34,877 bases of DNA from Anaerostipes sp. (GCA_028697725.1 JAQVEG010000028.1:1-34877), one strand, 5' to 3'. Positions 6,614 through 15,325 are shown, counted from the stretch's first letter. Program-made: numbers and translations. The notes: a model not told the origin generated them from the sequence alone.

Positions 6614-8548
6614 TTATAGGTCCTTCAAATTCAATAAATCCTTATATGATTTTGCTTCTTTTAATCTGTTGATATTATCTCCTTTTGTAATAATTGATAT
6701 CAAATCTGCTAACATAGAATTCTCTTCTGTGTTTGCAACTACAACGATTACTTTTACAAAACCTTTTACCTTGCTTCCAAATTCTATTCTATCCTTTAAC
6801 ACAAGAAGAGACAAGGAGTTTTCGTAAACGCTCTCAGCTTTTGCATGTACAAACGCTATCTCAGGAATAAAAACCATATAATTTCCCATGGTTTCTACGA
6901 CATGGATCATTTCATCTGCATATTCCTGTCTTACTTTTTGATTTTCAACTAAAGGTACTGTGGCTAATTTGATTGCTTCTCTCCACTGATTCAAATCCAC
7001 TTGAAACTGACAGTATTCCTCTTGAAGAAGATCGCTTAAATTGCATTTTTTGCTTTTTTCCAAACGGCTTGCCAAATATTCATTTTTCTTCTTATATGAA
7101 ATACTAGAATACATGTTGTTTATTTTCTCAATGTCAGATTCGGGAAGCATTGGGTTTACCATTAATACTCTGCATAAGTCACTCTTCATTGGAACCGTAC
7201 TAATAATAAAATCTGGATGGTGGATTCCTATTTCCCTTTCTACATGAACAACCCTGCATACTGTTATAATGTTTAAGTTTGGCATCATTACTTCTAATCT
7301 CTGCTTCAAAAGCGTGGATGTTGCAATTCCCCCATTACATGCAATAATTACTTTTGGATTAAATTCAACCTGTATATATTGCTGAAACACTACCTCAAAA
7401 TACATGGTCGCATATGCGATTTCTTCCTTTGGAAACTTTACCCCAAGTAATGGCTCGTGTAGTTTTAATACATGCTCAGCAATGTCATAAATAAAAGAAG
7501 AAGAATACTTTATGTCCTCCAACAATGGATTTTCGATTTCCATATGATTTCTTAATCGATGAATGGCAACCTTCAGATGCATAATAATCTTCTTTTCCAT
7601 TTCCTCATCAATATTGGTCACTATATTTGTGATGGCACAAAATTCTCGAATAATACTCTCTGTAATTACAACAATCTTTTCGTCTTCAATATTCTCAATT
7701 AAAAATTTGCCTGATATTTTCTTTGCACTTCGAAACAACAGAGTAATATAATAAATTTCTTCTTTGGGAAGCTCTATATCCAGTTCAAATAGACTTTCTA
7801 AAACTGCCAGATAATCTTTATTTTCCTGACATAGTTCTTCTAAATTCATATGTTCTATCTTTTGTCCTAATTGAATTCTCTTAAAACACACCTGAATCAT
7901 ATAATTCAATTCATTAATCGATTCATCTGCATATAAAGTAGACATTTTATCTTCCACTAAATTAATAAACTTCTCTGCCATTTCCTTGCAAATCGGCGAT
8001 AGATTTTGAATCAACTGCGTAATATTTACAATGCTATCCTGGCTGCTTTTTAGGTAAAAATGAAACAATACATTTCGGATATCTTCTTCTCGTCCCTTAA
8101 TATAGATTCCAAAATAAGCTTTTTTGATTACTTGTACATTTTGCTTTTCTAAATAAGCTGTCACCTCATTTAAGTCATTGACCAATGTATTTTTGCTTAC
8201 ATTCATTCGTTCTGCCAACACTTCAATGGTTGTGTGCTGTTCCAAAATCAATAGGATGATTAAAACAATTTTTCTCTTTTCTCTGTGTTGTTCTAATCCA
8301 CTGTTTTCTTGCAGCACCCAGGCTGCATCCATTGTCTCGTCTCCCTGAAATCGAATCCCCAGCCTTGGCACTCTCTCTAACTTACAATTAGTATCTTTTA
8401 TATTCTCTTCAATTGCGTCTAAGTCATTTCGTACAGTTCTAGCACTAACTTTCAAGAATTGTGCCACTTCTTGAATCGTAGTGTAACCATCTTTTTCTTC
8501 TAAGTAATGAATTAACTGAACTTGCCTGCTACTTAACACGATATTCAC
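6614..8548 (-). CDS. MtlR/BglG-type PRD transcription activator with EIIB- and EIIA-like domains
   Basis: The 644-residue multidomain regulator contains, in order: an N-terminal winged HTH (about 1-65, KVSARTVRNDLDAIEENI), a second Mga-like HTH (about 85-165, MNVSKNTLVNDLNEV), two PTS-regulation domains (about 180-290 and 300-395; the second has MHLKVAIHRL), an EIIB-Gat-like domain (about 405-490, IIACNGGIATSTLL with a Cys in the phospho-loop), and an EIIA-like domain (about 510-644, FIPEIAFVHAKAE with the His). In the first PRD the usual histidine position seems to be Gln (YMIQVCFKRI). MtlR-type regulators are phosphorylated by the PTS and activate their own PTS operon. The palindrome at 16974-16991 is the obvious candidate target. 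The gene lies between the metabolic genes and the Ula-type permease it probably senses. Confidence 0.9.
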   Translation of the reverse strand: MNIVLSSRQVQLIHYLEEKDGYTTIQEVAQFLKVSARTVRNDLDAIEENIKDTNCKLERVPRLGIRFQGDETMDAAWVLQENSGLEQHREKRKIVLIILLILEQHTTIEVLAERMNVSKNTLVNDLNEVTAYLEKQNVQVIKKAYFGIYIKGREEDIRNVLFHFYLKSSQDSIVNITQLIQNLSPICKEMAEKFINLVEDKMSTLYADESINELNYMIQVCFKRIQLGQKIEHMNLEELCQENKDYLAVLESLFELDIELPKEEIYYITLLFRSAKKISGKFLIENIEDEKIVVITESIIREFCAITNIVTNIDEEMEKKIIMHLKVAIHRLRNHMEIENPLLEDIKYSSSFIYDIAEHVLKLHEPLLGVKFPKEEIAYATMYFEVVFQQYIQVEFNPKVIIACNGGIATSTLLKQRLEVMMPNLNIITVCRVVHVEREIGIHHPDFIISTVPMKSDLCRVLMVNPMLPESDIEKINNMYSSISYKKKNEYLASRLEKSKKCNLSDLLQEEYCQFQVDLNQWREAIKLATVPLVENQKVRQEYADEMIHVVETMGNYMVFIPEIAFVHAKAESVYENSLSLLVLKDRIEFGSKVKGFVKVIVVVANTEENSMLADLISIITKGDNINRLKEAKSYKDLLNLKDL

Positions 8549-8553
8549 CTCAT

Positions 8554-8838
8554 CTATCTATTAGTAATAAAATCAATAAATTCATCTCTGTATAGAGAAA
8601 TGTCTGTTTTTACTCCAGGTCCAAATTTCTCAATTGTCATTGCAAACAATCCAAGTAATAAAATAGGATCTTGTGCCATATCTCCCTCTGGATCCTGTAT
8701 TAAAACATTAAGCTGATAATCTAGTGCTTTAATTCTTTTACTGTAACGAATGGTACAGGGAATTAGTTTTTTTGACTGTCCAAATATACTTGCCTCATGT
8801 TCCTTTATAAATGTTTCAAAATCTAATTGTTTTTTCAT
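8554..8838 (-). CDS. Small conserved-looking protein of unknown function (94 aa)
   Basis: I do not recognise this family. The protein is soluble-looking, without signal peptide or membrane segment, and has an amphipathic mix (KLIPCTIRYSKRIKALDYQLNVLI, quoted here as KLIPCTIRYS then KRIKALDYQLNVLI). The ATG at 8838 is preferred over an in-frame GTG at 8850. AAGGTG sits 8 nt before it, within the last codons of the upstream dehydrogenase, whose stop is one base away. It ends 5 bp before the regulator gene, so all three are translationally linked. Position between a dehydrogenase and a PTS regulator suggests an accessory role in the pathway, but nothing in the sequence shows a reaction. Confidence 0.6.
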   Translation of the reverse strand: MKKQLDFETFIKEHEASIFGQSKKLIPCTIRYSKRIKALDYQLNVLIQDPEGDMAQDPILLLGLFAMTIEKFGPGVKTDISLYRDEFIDFITNR

Positions 8839-8839
8839 A

Positions 8840-9859
8840 CTATGATTCACCTTTTATCTTTACGATTACTTTTCCATTTCTCATGTATTCCTGACTCTTT
8901 AATTCTTCTGGCACATTCTCCATTGGCATTTCCATACTCACAATCTGAGATAAATCCAAATCTTTATTCTTCAATATATGAATAGCTCTTTCTGTTGTGT
9001 TGGGATTTAAAAAAGAAGTACGGATTTCAATTTCTCTTTGAAGAATGCTCCGCATTTTGATTGGCACATCTTTTTTGGGATCTGGTAAACCAAACAATAC
9101 AACGATTGCTTTTTTTCCGGCAATTTGAAGTGCTGTTTCTATTGTATCATTTATTCCCACACATTCCATTACCCTATTTACATTTTTTATTCCTGCCTGT
9201 TCTATTTTTTCCATTACATTTTCTTTTAACGGATTCACAAACAGTGTAGTACCCATTGCCATTGCCTTTTCTCGCTTCTCTTCATTTGCTTCAATCACAA
9301 TAATATCCCCTGCTGATGCTTTCTTACAGAGTTCTAATACAATGGAACCAATGGATCCCATTCCGATAATTGCAACTGTATCTCCTAATTTCACATCTAA
9401 CAAATCCATTCCATGGAGACAACAAGATAATGGTTCCGTCAATGCTGCTTCCTTCAAAGTTACTTCATCTGGGATTTTATAAATATTTTCCTGTGGTGCG
9501 CAGACATATTCTGCCAACCCTTTCGAAACACCTCTAGAATTCTCACACATATGAGTGATTCCTTCTTTACAATAATAACAGTGTCCACAGCTCCAGTTTG
9601 GATCAATGGTAACCCGATCTCCCACTTTATATTCTGTGACATCTTCTCCAACTTCACATACAACTCCCGATGCTTCATGTCCTAATGGAACTGGATAAGT
9701 CACTGGACGGGAACCACCCTTTCCCTGAAATTTATGAACATCTGTCCCGCATAATCCACAATAGGCAATTTCCACTTTTACGCTTCCTTTTTCTAGCACT
9801 GGATCTTTGAATTCTCCTACTCTGACATTTTCTTTTCCTTCTAACACAACTGCTTTCAT
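8840..9859 (-). CDS. Zinc-dependent MDR dehydrogenase (sorbitol/threonine dehydrogenase-like)
   Basis: The 339-residue cytosolic medium-chain dehydrogenase has the catalytic zinc site CGLCGTD and LGHEASG. The structural zinc cysteines are in CGHCYYCKEGITHMC, and the Rossmann loop is AIIGMGSIGS. It would oxidise a secondary alcohol of a polyol or polyol phosphate with NAD(P). It differs from the three GatD-like paralogues in the same unit: it has a KFQGKGGSRPVTYP loop and lacks the GSDIPRV motif. A terminator-like hairpin lies upstream between it and the preceding gene. The substrate is unknown. Confidence 0.9.
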   Translation of the reverse strand: MKAVVLEGKENVRVGEFKDPVLEKGSVKVEIAYCGLCGTDVHKFQGKGGSRPVTYPVPLGHEASGVVCEVGEDVTEYKVGDRVTIDPNWSCGHCYYCKEGITHMCENSRGVSKGLAEYVCAPQENIYKIPDEVTLKEAALTEPLSCCLHGMDLLDVKLGDTVAIIGMGSIGSIVLELCKKASAGDIIVIEANEEKREKAMAMGTTLFVNPLKENVMEKIEQAGIKNVNRVMECVGINDTIETALQIAGKKAIVVLFGLPDPKKDVPIKMRSILQREIEIRTSFLNPNTTERAIHILKNKDLDLSQIVSMEMPMENVPEELKSQEYMRNGKVIVKIKGES

Positions 9860-9893
9860 TGCTACCTCCTCTTAATTAAAAGAAAAGCTTTTA

Positions 9894-9926
9894 AAGGTTT
9901 TTGAACTGACCCATAAAAGCCTTTTT
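9894..9926 (-). terminator. Internal terminator/attenuator hairpin
   Basis: On the minus strand, directly after the stop of the dehydrogenase at 9928, AAAGGCTTTT is followed about 14 nt later by AAAACCTTT. They form a stem with one bulged base, and a second AAAAGCTTTT palindrome and a T run come next. It may stop part of the transcription between two dehydrogenase genes of the same unit. Confidence 0.5.
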
Positions 9927-9927
9927 C

Positions 9928-10974
9928 TTATATTTCTGTCGTATAAACCGCCTTACATACATTGATTTCTTTATTATATATACGGTCAAATAGTTCTTTT
10001 AAGTGTTCTAAGTCTGATCGATGCGTAATTAAATCAGATACTTTTAACTTATTTTCATCCATCATTTGTACTGTATATTCCCATTCATTAAATGGTAAAT
10101 CATTGTAATAATTATTCCATACTCCTGTAAATTTCAATTCTTTCCTAAGTATGTTACTATGCTCATTTAATGTAATAGTTGTATCCGTATGAGGGTTTCC
10201 TAGAAGTGTTATCATACCGTATGGTTTACAACATTCAATTCCTAAATTTAAGGCAGATGACGTACCTGTTCCCTCAATAACTACATCAATCATCTTTCCT
10301 TTTGTTTCTTCTATTATTTGCTCTACAAAATCACTATCCAATGAGTTTCGTACAACAAATCCTCGTTCCTTTGCAAATGCAATTGCCTGAGGATTAATAT
10401 CCACTAGAATGGGATGGGCTCCAAATAACTTGCACCAACGGGCAGCTAAGATACCAATGGGTCCTGCTCCAAAAATCATAACTTGATTTCCACCTAGAAC
10501 TTCTCCCTTACGAATGGCATGTAATGCTACTGTTGCTGGTTCTACTAGTGCCAAATCATCTTTTGATGTTTCTTCATTTTGTGAAAATACCAAGTGCCAT
10601 TTGGATGGAAGAAGGCAATATTCAGCAAATCCTCCATCTGTTCTGGAACCTAAGTTTCGATAGTTACTGCATTGTGCATATTGACCGATTTTACAGCTTG
10701 GACACTCATTACATGGAACCACAGGATAAATCGCTGCTGTTCTACCTATAAGATTACTATCTTCTGGATTTCCCACTTCAACAACGGTTCCTGAATATTC
10801 ATGTCCTAAGGTAACTGGATACACCTTAGTTCCAAGTTCATAAACCCTTGGAATATCAGAGCCACAAATTCCACAAGCCCCTACCTTCACTAAGATTTCA
10901 TCTCCCTTGGGAACTGGTTTTTCCACTTGATCTAATGTAAATTCATTTATTTTATGCAGTCTCATTGCCTTCAT
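9928..10974 (-). CDS. GatD-like zinc polyol(-phosphate) dehydrogenase, paralogue 3
   Basis: The 348-residue MDR enzyme begins MKAMRLHKINEFTLDQVE. It carries the galactitol-1-P dehydrogenase-type signature CGICGSDIPRVYELG, zinc ligands in LGHEYSG, structural cysteines in PCNECPSCKIGQYAQC, and the cofactor loop IFGAGPIGI. GatD enzymes oxidise hexitol phosphates to ketose phosphates. The chosen ATG has AGGAGA 5 nt upstream; an upstream in-frame start 33 bp earlier would overlap the IIB gene and lacks a site. It is very similar along its whole length to the 13845-14894 product, including the C-terminal VCKAVYTTEI/VCKAIYSKEV. This indicates a duplication inside the unit. Confidence 0.9.
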   Translation of the reverse strand: MKAMRLHKINEFTLDQVEKPVPKGDEILVKVGACGICGSDIPRVYELGTKVYPVTLGHEYSGTVVEVGNPEDSNLIGRTAAIYPVVPCNECPSCKIGQYAQCSNYRNLGSRTDGGFAEYCLLPSKWHLVFSQNEETSKDDLALVEPATVALHAIRKGEVLGGNQVMIFGAGPIGILAARWCKLFGAHPILVDINPQAIAFAKERGFVVRNSLDSDFVEQIIEETKGKMIDVVIEGTGTSSALNLGIECCKPYGMITLLGNPHTDTTITLNEHSNILRKELKFTGVWNNYYNDLPFNEWEYTVQMMDENKLKVSDLITHRSDLEHLKELFDRIYNKEINVCKAVYTTEI

Positions 10975-10987
10975 ATTTTTTCTCCTA

Positions 10988-11461
10988 TTATTTAAGCAGA
11001 TCAGCAACCTTCACAACTTTATCATTTGGAATCACTTGAATTTCTACTTCAATTCCTTTTGCTAAAAATTCCTTTAAGCTTTCACGTTCTTCTTCACTTG
11101 CTGCAATATTTTTAAGCAAAGTTTTTCTTGTCTCATTAATTCCCATTCCACCTAGGTTGATTTTCTCTAATGAAATTCCTCCATCAACAATAGCTTTATA
11201 AGTTAATGGTGTTTTTGCAAGCATAATGGAAGGCTGGCTTAATCCACCTTTTAAGTATTCAATTGCCTTTTCGCTGGAAAATACTTTTACCTTTACTCCT
11301 TTTGGTGCTGCCATTTCAAGAACTGAAATCATAAAATCATCTTTTGCCACCTTATCATCTACAATTACAATTTCTTTTGCTGGTAATAATTTCATCCACG
11401 CTGTCATAACCTGTCCATGAATTAGTCTGTCATCGACTCTTGTTAATAATAAATTCTCCAT
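10988..11461 (-). CDS. PTS EIIB, mannose/sorbose family
   Basis: The 157-residue cytoplasmic phosphocarrier has the family signature TRVDDRLIHGQVMTAW with phospho-histidine H15, then VIVDDKVAKDDF and INLGGMG. It completes the mannose-family permease whose IIC, IID and IIA genes lie 3.4-5.4 kb upstream in the same unit. Three enzyme genes and a dehydrogenase have come between IIA and IIB, an unusual order. Confidence 0.95.
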   Translation of the reverse strand: MENLLLTRVDDRLIHGQVMTAWMKLLPAKEIVIVDDKVAKDDFMISVLEMAAPKGVKVKVFSSEKAIEYLKGGLSQPSIMLAKTPLTYKAIVDGGISLEKINLGGMGINETRKTLLKNIAASEEERESLKEFLAKGIEVEIQVIPNDKVVKVADLLK

Positions 11462-11480
11462 TTGTTTTCTCCTTTATTCT

Positions 11481-12542
11481 TTACATTTCTGGTTCAATTA
11501 ATATCTTATAGAAAAATTCTGACTTATCAGCCATAATTTTTACTGCATCAAATGTCTGTGATAATGGCATTCTATGAGATATAATTGGTTTTGTTTTTAT
11601 TTCTTCTTTACTTAATGCTTCTAAACTTTGCTGCCATGCATGATGTGGAAAACTTGTGAATTCAAAGCTCCATGTACCATGAATAGTTAATTGGGAACGA
11701 AGAATCTTTTCAAAAATTTCAGGCTCTAATGCCAATGCTTTCGTCGGTCTTCCAACAAGTCCCATTCTTCCAGATGTGCGAAGAAGTTCAATTGCCTGAC
11801 AAAATGCGGCTGGTGCTCCTGACGCTTCAAATGCAACATCTAATCCCACGCCATTTGTCTTTTCTTTGATAATTTCTTCGATATTCTCTTGTCCAATACA
11901 CAGTGCATCTTCTAGTCCAAGTTCTTTTGCAACTTTGATTTTCTTTTCATCTACATCCAAAGCAAATACATGAGCTGCTCCAAATGCTTTTGCCCATTGT
12001 GCAACAAAAATTCCGATAGCACCTAGTCCAAACACAGCAACTGAGTCACCAAAATTCACACCACAGTTTTGCACTACATGAAGTGCCACACTAATTGGTT
12101 CTAAAAATGCTACTGCTTCATCTGCTACATTATCAGGTACTACAACTACATTTTCAGCTGGAACCTTTACATACTCCGCAAATCCACCATCATTTCTTGA
12201 TCCTAAGAAATCATAATCTTCACATTGTGCAAACTGTCCAATTTCACACAGTTTACATTTTTTACAAGGAATCAACGGAATGACAGCGACCTTCTTATCT
12301 TTTAGATTTTCATCAACTTTACTGCCTAATTCAACAATTCTTCCTCCAAATTCATGCCCTGGAATTGTTGGAAAATGATAAGTACCTGTTGTCATAACTC
12401 GTGGAATGTCAGATCCACATACTCCACATGCTGTTACCTTTACTAATACATCCTCATCCCCTATTTGAGGAATCTCTACCTCTTCATATCTTAAATCCCC
12501 TGGCTGATGTAAAACTGCCGCTTTCATTTTACCTTTCATCAT
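11481..12542 (-). CDS. GatD-like zinc polyol(-phosphate) dehydrogenase, paralogue 2
   Basis: The 353-residue MDR dehydrogenase starts MMKGKMKAAVLHQPGD. It has CGVCGSDIPRVMTTG, PGHEFGG, structural cysteines in PCKKCKLCEIGQFAQC, and VFGLGAIGI. It shares GSRNDGGFAEY with its two GatD-like neighbours but is more distant from them than they are from each other. AGGAGC lies just upstream and either of the first two ATGs is possible. Seven bases separate it from the isomerase gene, so it is in the core of the operon. The likely reaction is oxidation of a hexitol phosphate to a 2- or 3-ketose phosphate, but which one is not shown. Confidence 0.9.
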   Translation of the reverse strand: MMKGKMKAAVLHQPGDLRYEEVEIPQIGDEDVLVKVTACGVCGSDIPRVMTTGTYHFPTIPGHEFGGRIVELGSKVDENLKDKKVAVIPLIPCKKCKLCEIGQFAQCEDYDFLGSRNDGGFAEYVKVPAENVVVVPDNVADEAVAFLEPISVALHVVQNCGVNFGDSVAVFGLGAIGIFVAQWAKAFGAAHVFALDVDEKKIKVAKELGLEDALCIGQENIEEIIKEKTNGVGLDVAFEASGAPAAFCQAIELLRTSGRMGLVGRPTKALALEPEIFEKILRSQLTIHGTWSFEFTSFPHHAWQQSLEALSKEEIKTKPIISHRMPLSQTFDAVKIMADKSEFFYKILIEPEM

Positions 12543-12549
12543 TACGCTC

Positions 12550-13110
12550 CTATTCTAGATTTGCATGTTTTTCCCATAAAGCATGAATATCTTTAATTTG
12601 TTTTTTCTCTACAATCATCAATGCTACACTATCTGCTAACAGTAACAGACTTTGTTCAAACAGACTGCTCATTACCTGTTTTGAATCAATTTCATCTTGT
12701 AAATCCAATTTTGTCTTACATGGAATCCGAAGAAATAAATCTTCATATTCAGACATTGGACTCTTTACATTGGATCCAATATGTGCAATTTTTGCATTAT
12801 ATTTTTTGGCTATTTTCATAATCTCAAGAGGTACAATACTGCTTCCTGAACCAGACCCAACAATAAGCAAATCTTGATCTGTAATTGCAGGTTCATCAAT
12901 TGCTCCTACATAATTTGCTTCAATTCCAAGATGATTTAATCTTTTAGTAAATGCCTGTAACATTAGAAGTACCCTTCCAACACCAACAACAAAAACCTTT
13001 CTTGCACTACAAATCATATCTACCAATTGTTCAACTTCTTCTTCCCTGATGGTATGTAATGCTTCGTTTAATTCTTCTAAAACCAGATTACTTTCTTCTT
13101 TATAGCCCAT
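12550..13110 (-). CDS. SIS-domain sugar phosphate isomerase (6-phospho-3-hexuloisomerase-like)
   Basis: The 186-residue protein has a single SIS domain. The pattern KVFVVGVGRVLLMLQAF, then LLIVGSGSGSS, then IAHIGSN and the C-terminal LFEQSLLLLADSVALMI is typical of HxlB. HxlB converts D-arabino-3-hexulose-6-P to fructose-6-P by moving the keto group between C3 and C2. The start was moved to the ATG at 13110: it overlaps the stop of the epimerase gene by one base (TAATG) and has GGAAGG upstream. The formaldehyde-fixing partner HxlA is absent, so a role in formaldehyde fixation is unlikely. Next to AlsE it may isomerise allose-6-P or a 3-ketohexose phosphate made by the dehydrogenases. Confidence 0.85.
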   Translation of the reverse strand: MGYKEESNLVLEELNEALHTIREEEVEQLVDMICSARKVFVVGVGRVLLMLQAFTKRLNHLGIEANYVGAIDEPAITDQDLLIVGSGSGSSIVPLEIMKIAKKYNAKIAHIGSNVKSPMSEYEDLFLRIPCKTKLDLQDEIDSKQVMSSLFEQSLLLLADSVALMIVEKKQIKDIHALWEKHANLE

Positions 13111-13787
13111 TATCCTTCCACCACCTTTTGATATTGTGCATACATACAATCACAGGCCTGTTCTAAATCTTGATTTAAACCAAATAATCCTGAACTTCCA
13201 ACAATAAACACATCTGCTCCCGCATCTTCCATTGCTTTATAAGTCTTTTGGTTACAGCATCCATCAACTTGTATTTTAAAGTGATATCCATTTTTTTCTC
13301 TTAAGTCTTTTGCCTCTTTAATCTTATCAAGCATTTCCTCGATAAATGGTTGTCCTGCAAATCCTACATCTACGGTCATTAATGTAAGTAAATCAATTCG
13401 ATTTAAATAATGTTTTACCATTTCTAAAGGTGTTGCAGGATTTAATACAACGCCCTTCTGACACCCTAAATCTTCGATTTGATTATAAATTCGGAATGCC
13501 TTTCCTCCTATGGTTTCCGCATGTGGAGAAATAATATCTGCCCCTGCACTTGCAACGGTTTCAATCCAGTCTTCTGGGTTTGTTGTCATCAAGTGTACAT
13601 CCATAGGAACTTTACTTACCTTTTTAAATGTGCGAATCATGTCTGGAGACAATGTAATGTTTTTGCAATAGTGTCCGTCCATAATGTCAATATGATACAT
13701 TCCCATATTTTTATTTAAAATTTCTAACTGTTCTTTCATGTTTAAAAAATCCATGCACATAAGTGATGCTGAGAATTTTTCCTTCAT
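13110..13787 (-). CDS. alsE: D-allulose-6-phosphate 3-epimerase
   Basis: The 225-residue TIM-barrel enzyme is of the ribulose-phosphate 3-epimerase superfamily. It resembles AlsE more than Rpe: SASLMCMDFL at the start, YHIDIMDGHY, LSPDMI, the C-terminal VDGCCNQKTY and ADVFIVGSSGLFG. Metal ligands are visible as H32, D34, H65 and D175. AlsE interconverts D-allulose-6-P and fructose-6-P in allose use. The gene is coupled by a one-base overlap to the SIS isomerase gene. Together with the GatD-like dehydrogenases it suggests that a hexitol or hexose phosphate is converted to allulose-6-P and then fructose-6-P. A plain pentose-phosphate epimerase is less likely given the motifs and context. Confidence 0.88.
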   Translation of the reverse strand: MKEKFSASLMCMDFLNMKEQLEILNKNMGMYHIDIMDGHYCKNITLSPDMIRTFKKVSKVPMDVHLMTTNPEDWIETVASAGADIISPHAETIGGKAFRIYNQIEDLGCQKGVVLNPATPLEMVKHYLNRIDLLTLMTVDVGFAGQPFIEEMLDKIKEAKDLREKNGYHFKIQVDGCCNQKTYKAMEDAGADVFIVGSSGLFGLNQDLEQACDCMYAQYQKVVEG

Positions 13788-13809
13788 TTTGCCCTCCTTT
13801 TTCTATAAC

Positions 13810-13838
13810 AAAAGGCCCCATACGATATGGAGCCTTTT
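13810..13838 (-). terminator. Internal intrinsic terminator after the first GatD-like gene
   Basis: On the minus strand AAAAGGCTCCATA and TATGGGGCCTTTT pair across a TCG loop, ending in a T-rich run 7 nt after the stop at 13845. It splits the PTS IIC-IID-IIA-dehydrogenase segment from the alsE segment. It probably lowers expression of the enzymes relative to the transporter, as no clear promoter follows it. Confidence 0.75.
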
Positions 13839-13844
13839 ATAGTG

Positions 13845-14894
13845 TTACACTTCCTTACTATAAATAGCCTTGCATACAGTAATCTCACGATGATATATTT
13901 GCGAAAATAATTTTGCAACATCTTCTAGCTTTACTTTGTGTGTGATTAAATCATCTACTTTTAATTTTCCTGTATCAATCATTTCAACTGTGTATTTCCA
14001 TTCATTTAATTCTTTATCAGAATAAATGGAATTCCATACACCGTAAAATTCTATTTCTTTTCTTAAAATACTACTGTGGTTCTGCAATTGAATCATGGTA
14101 TCTCCATGTGGATTTCCCAGCATTACAATTCTTCCAAAAGGTTTTATCAATTCAATGGCTGTATTAAGCCCCGCGGTACTTCCAGTTCCCTCAATGACAA
14201 CATCTATTTTATGATTTTTAAAGAATCCCTGAATCTCTTTTCCACTGCCTTCTTCTAATGTATTGAAAACCTGGAATCCTTTCTCCTTAGCAAAGTCTAT
14301 CTTTTCATCACTAATATCTGTTAATGCAACTTGCCCAGCACCAAACAATTTACTAAAACGAGCTGCCAGTAATCCAATAGGACCTGCTCCCAAAATCAGT
14401 ACATTGCTTCCCTCTGAAATCTTTGCTTTCCTGACTGCATGCTGTGCTACTGTTGCCGGTTCTACAAGGGATAAACTTTCCATAGATGTATTCTCGTCAT
14501 TTGAAAATACCAGCTGCCATTTCGATGGTATCACACAATATTCTGCAAATCCGCCATCACATCTAGAACCTAGATAATTATAATTGGTACACTGTGCAAA
14601 CTGTTCTTCCTTACAGAATTCACAAGTTCCACAAGGAATCAAAGGAAAAATTGCCGCCTTCCTTCCGATTAAATCTTCATCCTTTTTATTTGCTGTTTTT
14701 ACAATGGTTCCAGCAAATTCGTGTCCAATGGTAATTGGGAATACATGAGCTCCAAGTTCAAATACCCTTGGAATATCAGATCCACATACTCCACAAGCTC
14801 CTACCTTTAATAAAATCTCATCATCTTTTAGTTCTGGCAATTCTACCTCTTCACAGGTAAAATCACAGATTGCATGTAATCTCATGGCTTTCAT
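13845..14894 (-). CDS. GatD-like zinc polyol(-phosphate) dehydrogenase, paralogue 1
   Basis: The 349-residue MDR enzyme has CGVCGSDIPRVFELG, IGHEFAG, structural cysteines in PCGTCEFCKEEQFAQC and the dinucleotide loop LGAGPIGLLAARF. The motif GSRCDGGFAEYC and the C-terminus ITVCKAIYSKEV tie it closely to the 9928-10974 paralogue. It lies 17 bp after PTS IIA with a strong ribosome binding site (GAGGAAAT) and is followed by a terminator. This position, right behind the transporter, suggests that it performs the first oxidation of the imported phosphorylated polyol. GatD itself makes tagatose-6-P from galactitol-1-P; the substrate here is not determined. Confidence 0.9.
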   Translation of the reverse strand: MKAMRLHAICDFTCEEVELPELKDDEILLKVGACGVCGSDIPRVFELGAHVFPITIGHEFAGTIVKTANKKDEDLIGRKAAIFPLIPCGTCEFCKEEQFAQCTNYNYLGSRCDGGFAEYCVIPSKWQLVFSNDENTSMESLSLVEPATVAQHAVRKAKISEGSNVLILGAGPIGLLAARFSKLFGAGQVALTDISDEKIDFAKEKGFQVFNTLEEGSGKEIQGFFKNHKIDVVIEGTGSTAGLNTAIELIKPFGRIVMLGNPHGDTMIQLQNHSSILRKEIEFYGVWNSIYSDKELNEWKYTVEMIDTGKLKVDDLITHKVKLEDVAKLFSQIYHREITVCKAIYSKEV

Positions 14895-14910
14895 TTGATT
14901 TCCTCCTCGA

Positions 14911-15306
14911 TTAACTGTTTGGGTTTAGTAGCTTGATTCCATCATGTGCCGCATTTTCAGCTAACTTTGCAAGCTCATCTAATGTTGTATCTTCACTACG
15001 CTCTAATGCTAATGTAATGACAGCTGCCATATTCATTCCTGTTACAATTTGTACATTATATTCTCTTGCCAGAGAACCGATGGTATTAAACGGTGTCCCA
15101 CCTAATAAATCAATAAGAACAACCACTCCATCTCCTGTATCCATCTCACTGATGGCATCGCGCATCATCTGTGCATATGTATCAGGTGTCATTCCTGGAA
15201 CAAGAGATACTGTTTTGGTTTGCTCCAATTCTCCTGCCACCATGGATACACTATTTAAAATCCCCTCGCACAACTGCCCATGACTTGCTACTACAATTCC
15301 TACCAT
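14911..15306 (-). CDS. PTS EIIA, mannose family
   Basis: The 131-residue protein has the EIIA-Man signature VASHGQLCEGI with phospho-histidine H9, and the IDLLGGTPFN turn. It relays phosphate from HPr to the mannose-type IIB encoded 3.5 kb downstream. AGGAAAAG lies upstream of the ATG, 19 bp after IID. The lone IIA domain is split from IIB, as usual in Firmicutes. Confidence 0.95.
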   Translation of the reverse strand: MVGIVVASHGQLCEGILNSVSMVAGELEQTKTVSLVPGMTPDTYAQMMRDAISEMDTGDGVVVLIDLLGGTPFNTIGSLAREYNVQIVTGMNMAAVITLALERSEDTTLDELAKLAENAAHDGIKLLNPNS

Positions 15307-15325
15307 GTTCTTTTCCTCCAGTATT

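Noticed and set aside
12550-13787. Ribulose monophosphate formaldehyde pathway (hxlA-hxlB)
   Set aside because: The TIM-barrel partner has AlsE motifs rather than those of hexulose-6-P synthase, and no formaldehyde-related gene is nearby.
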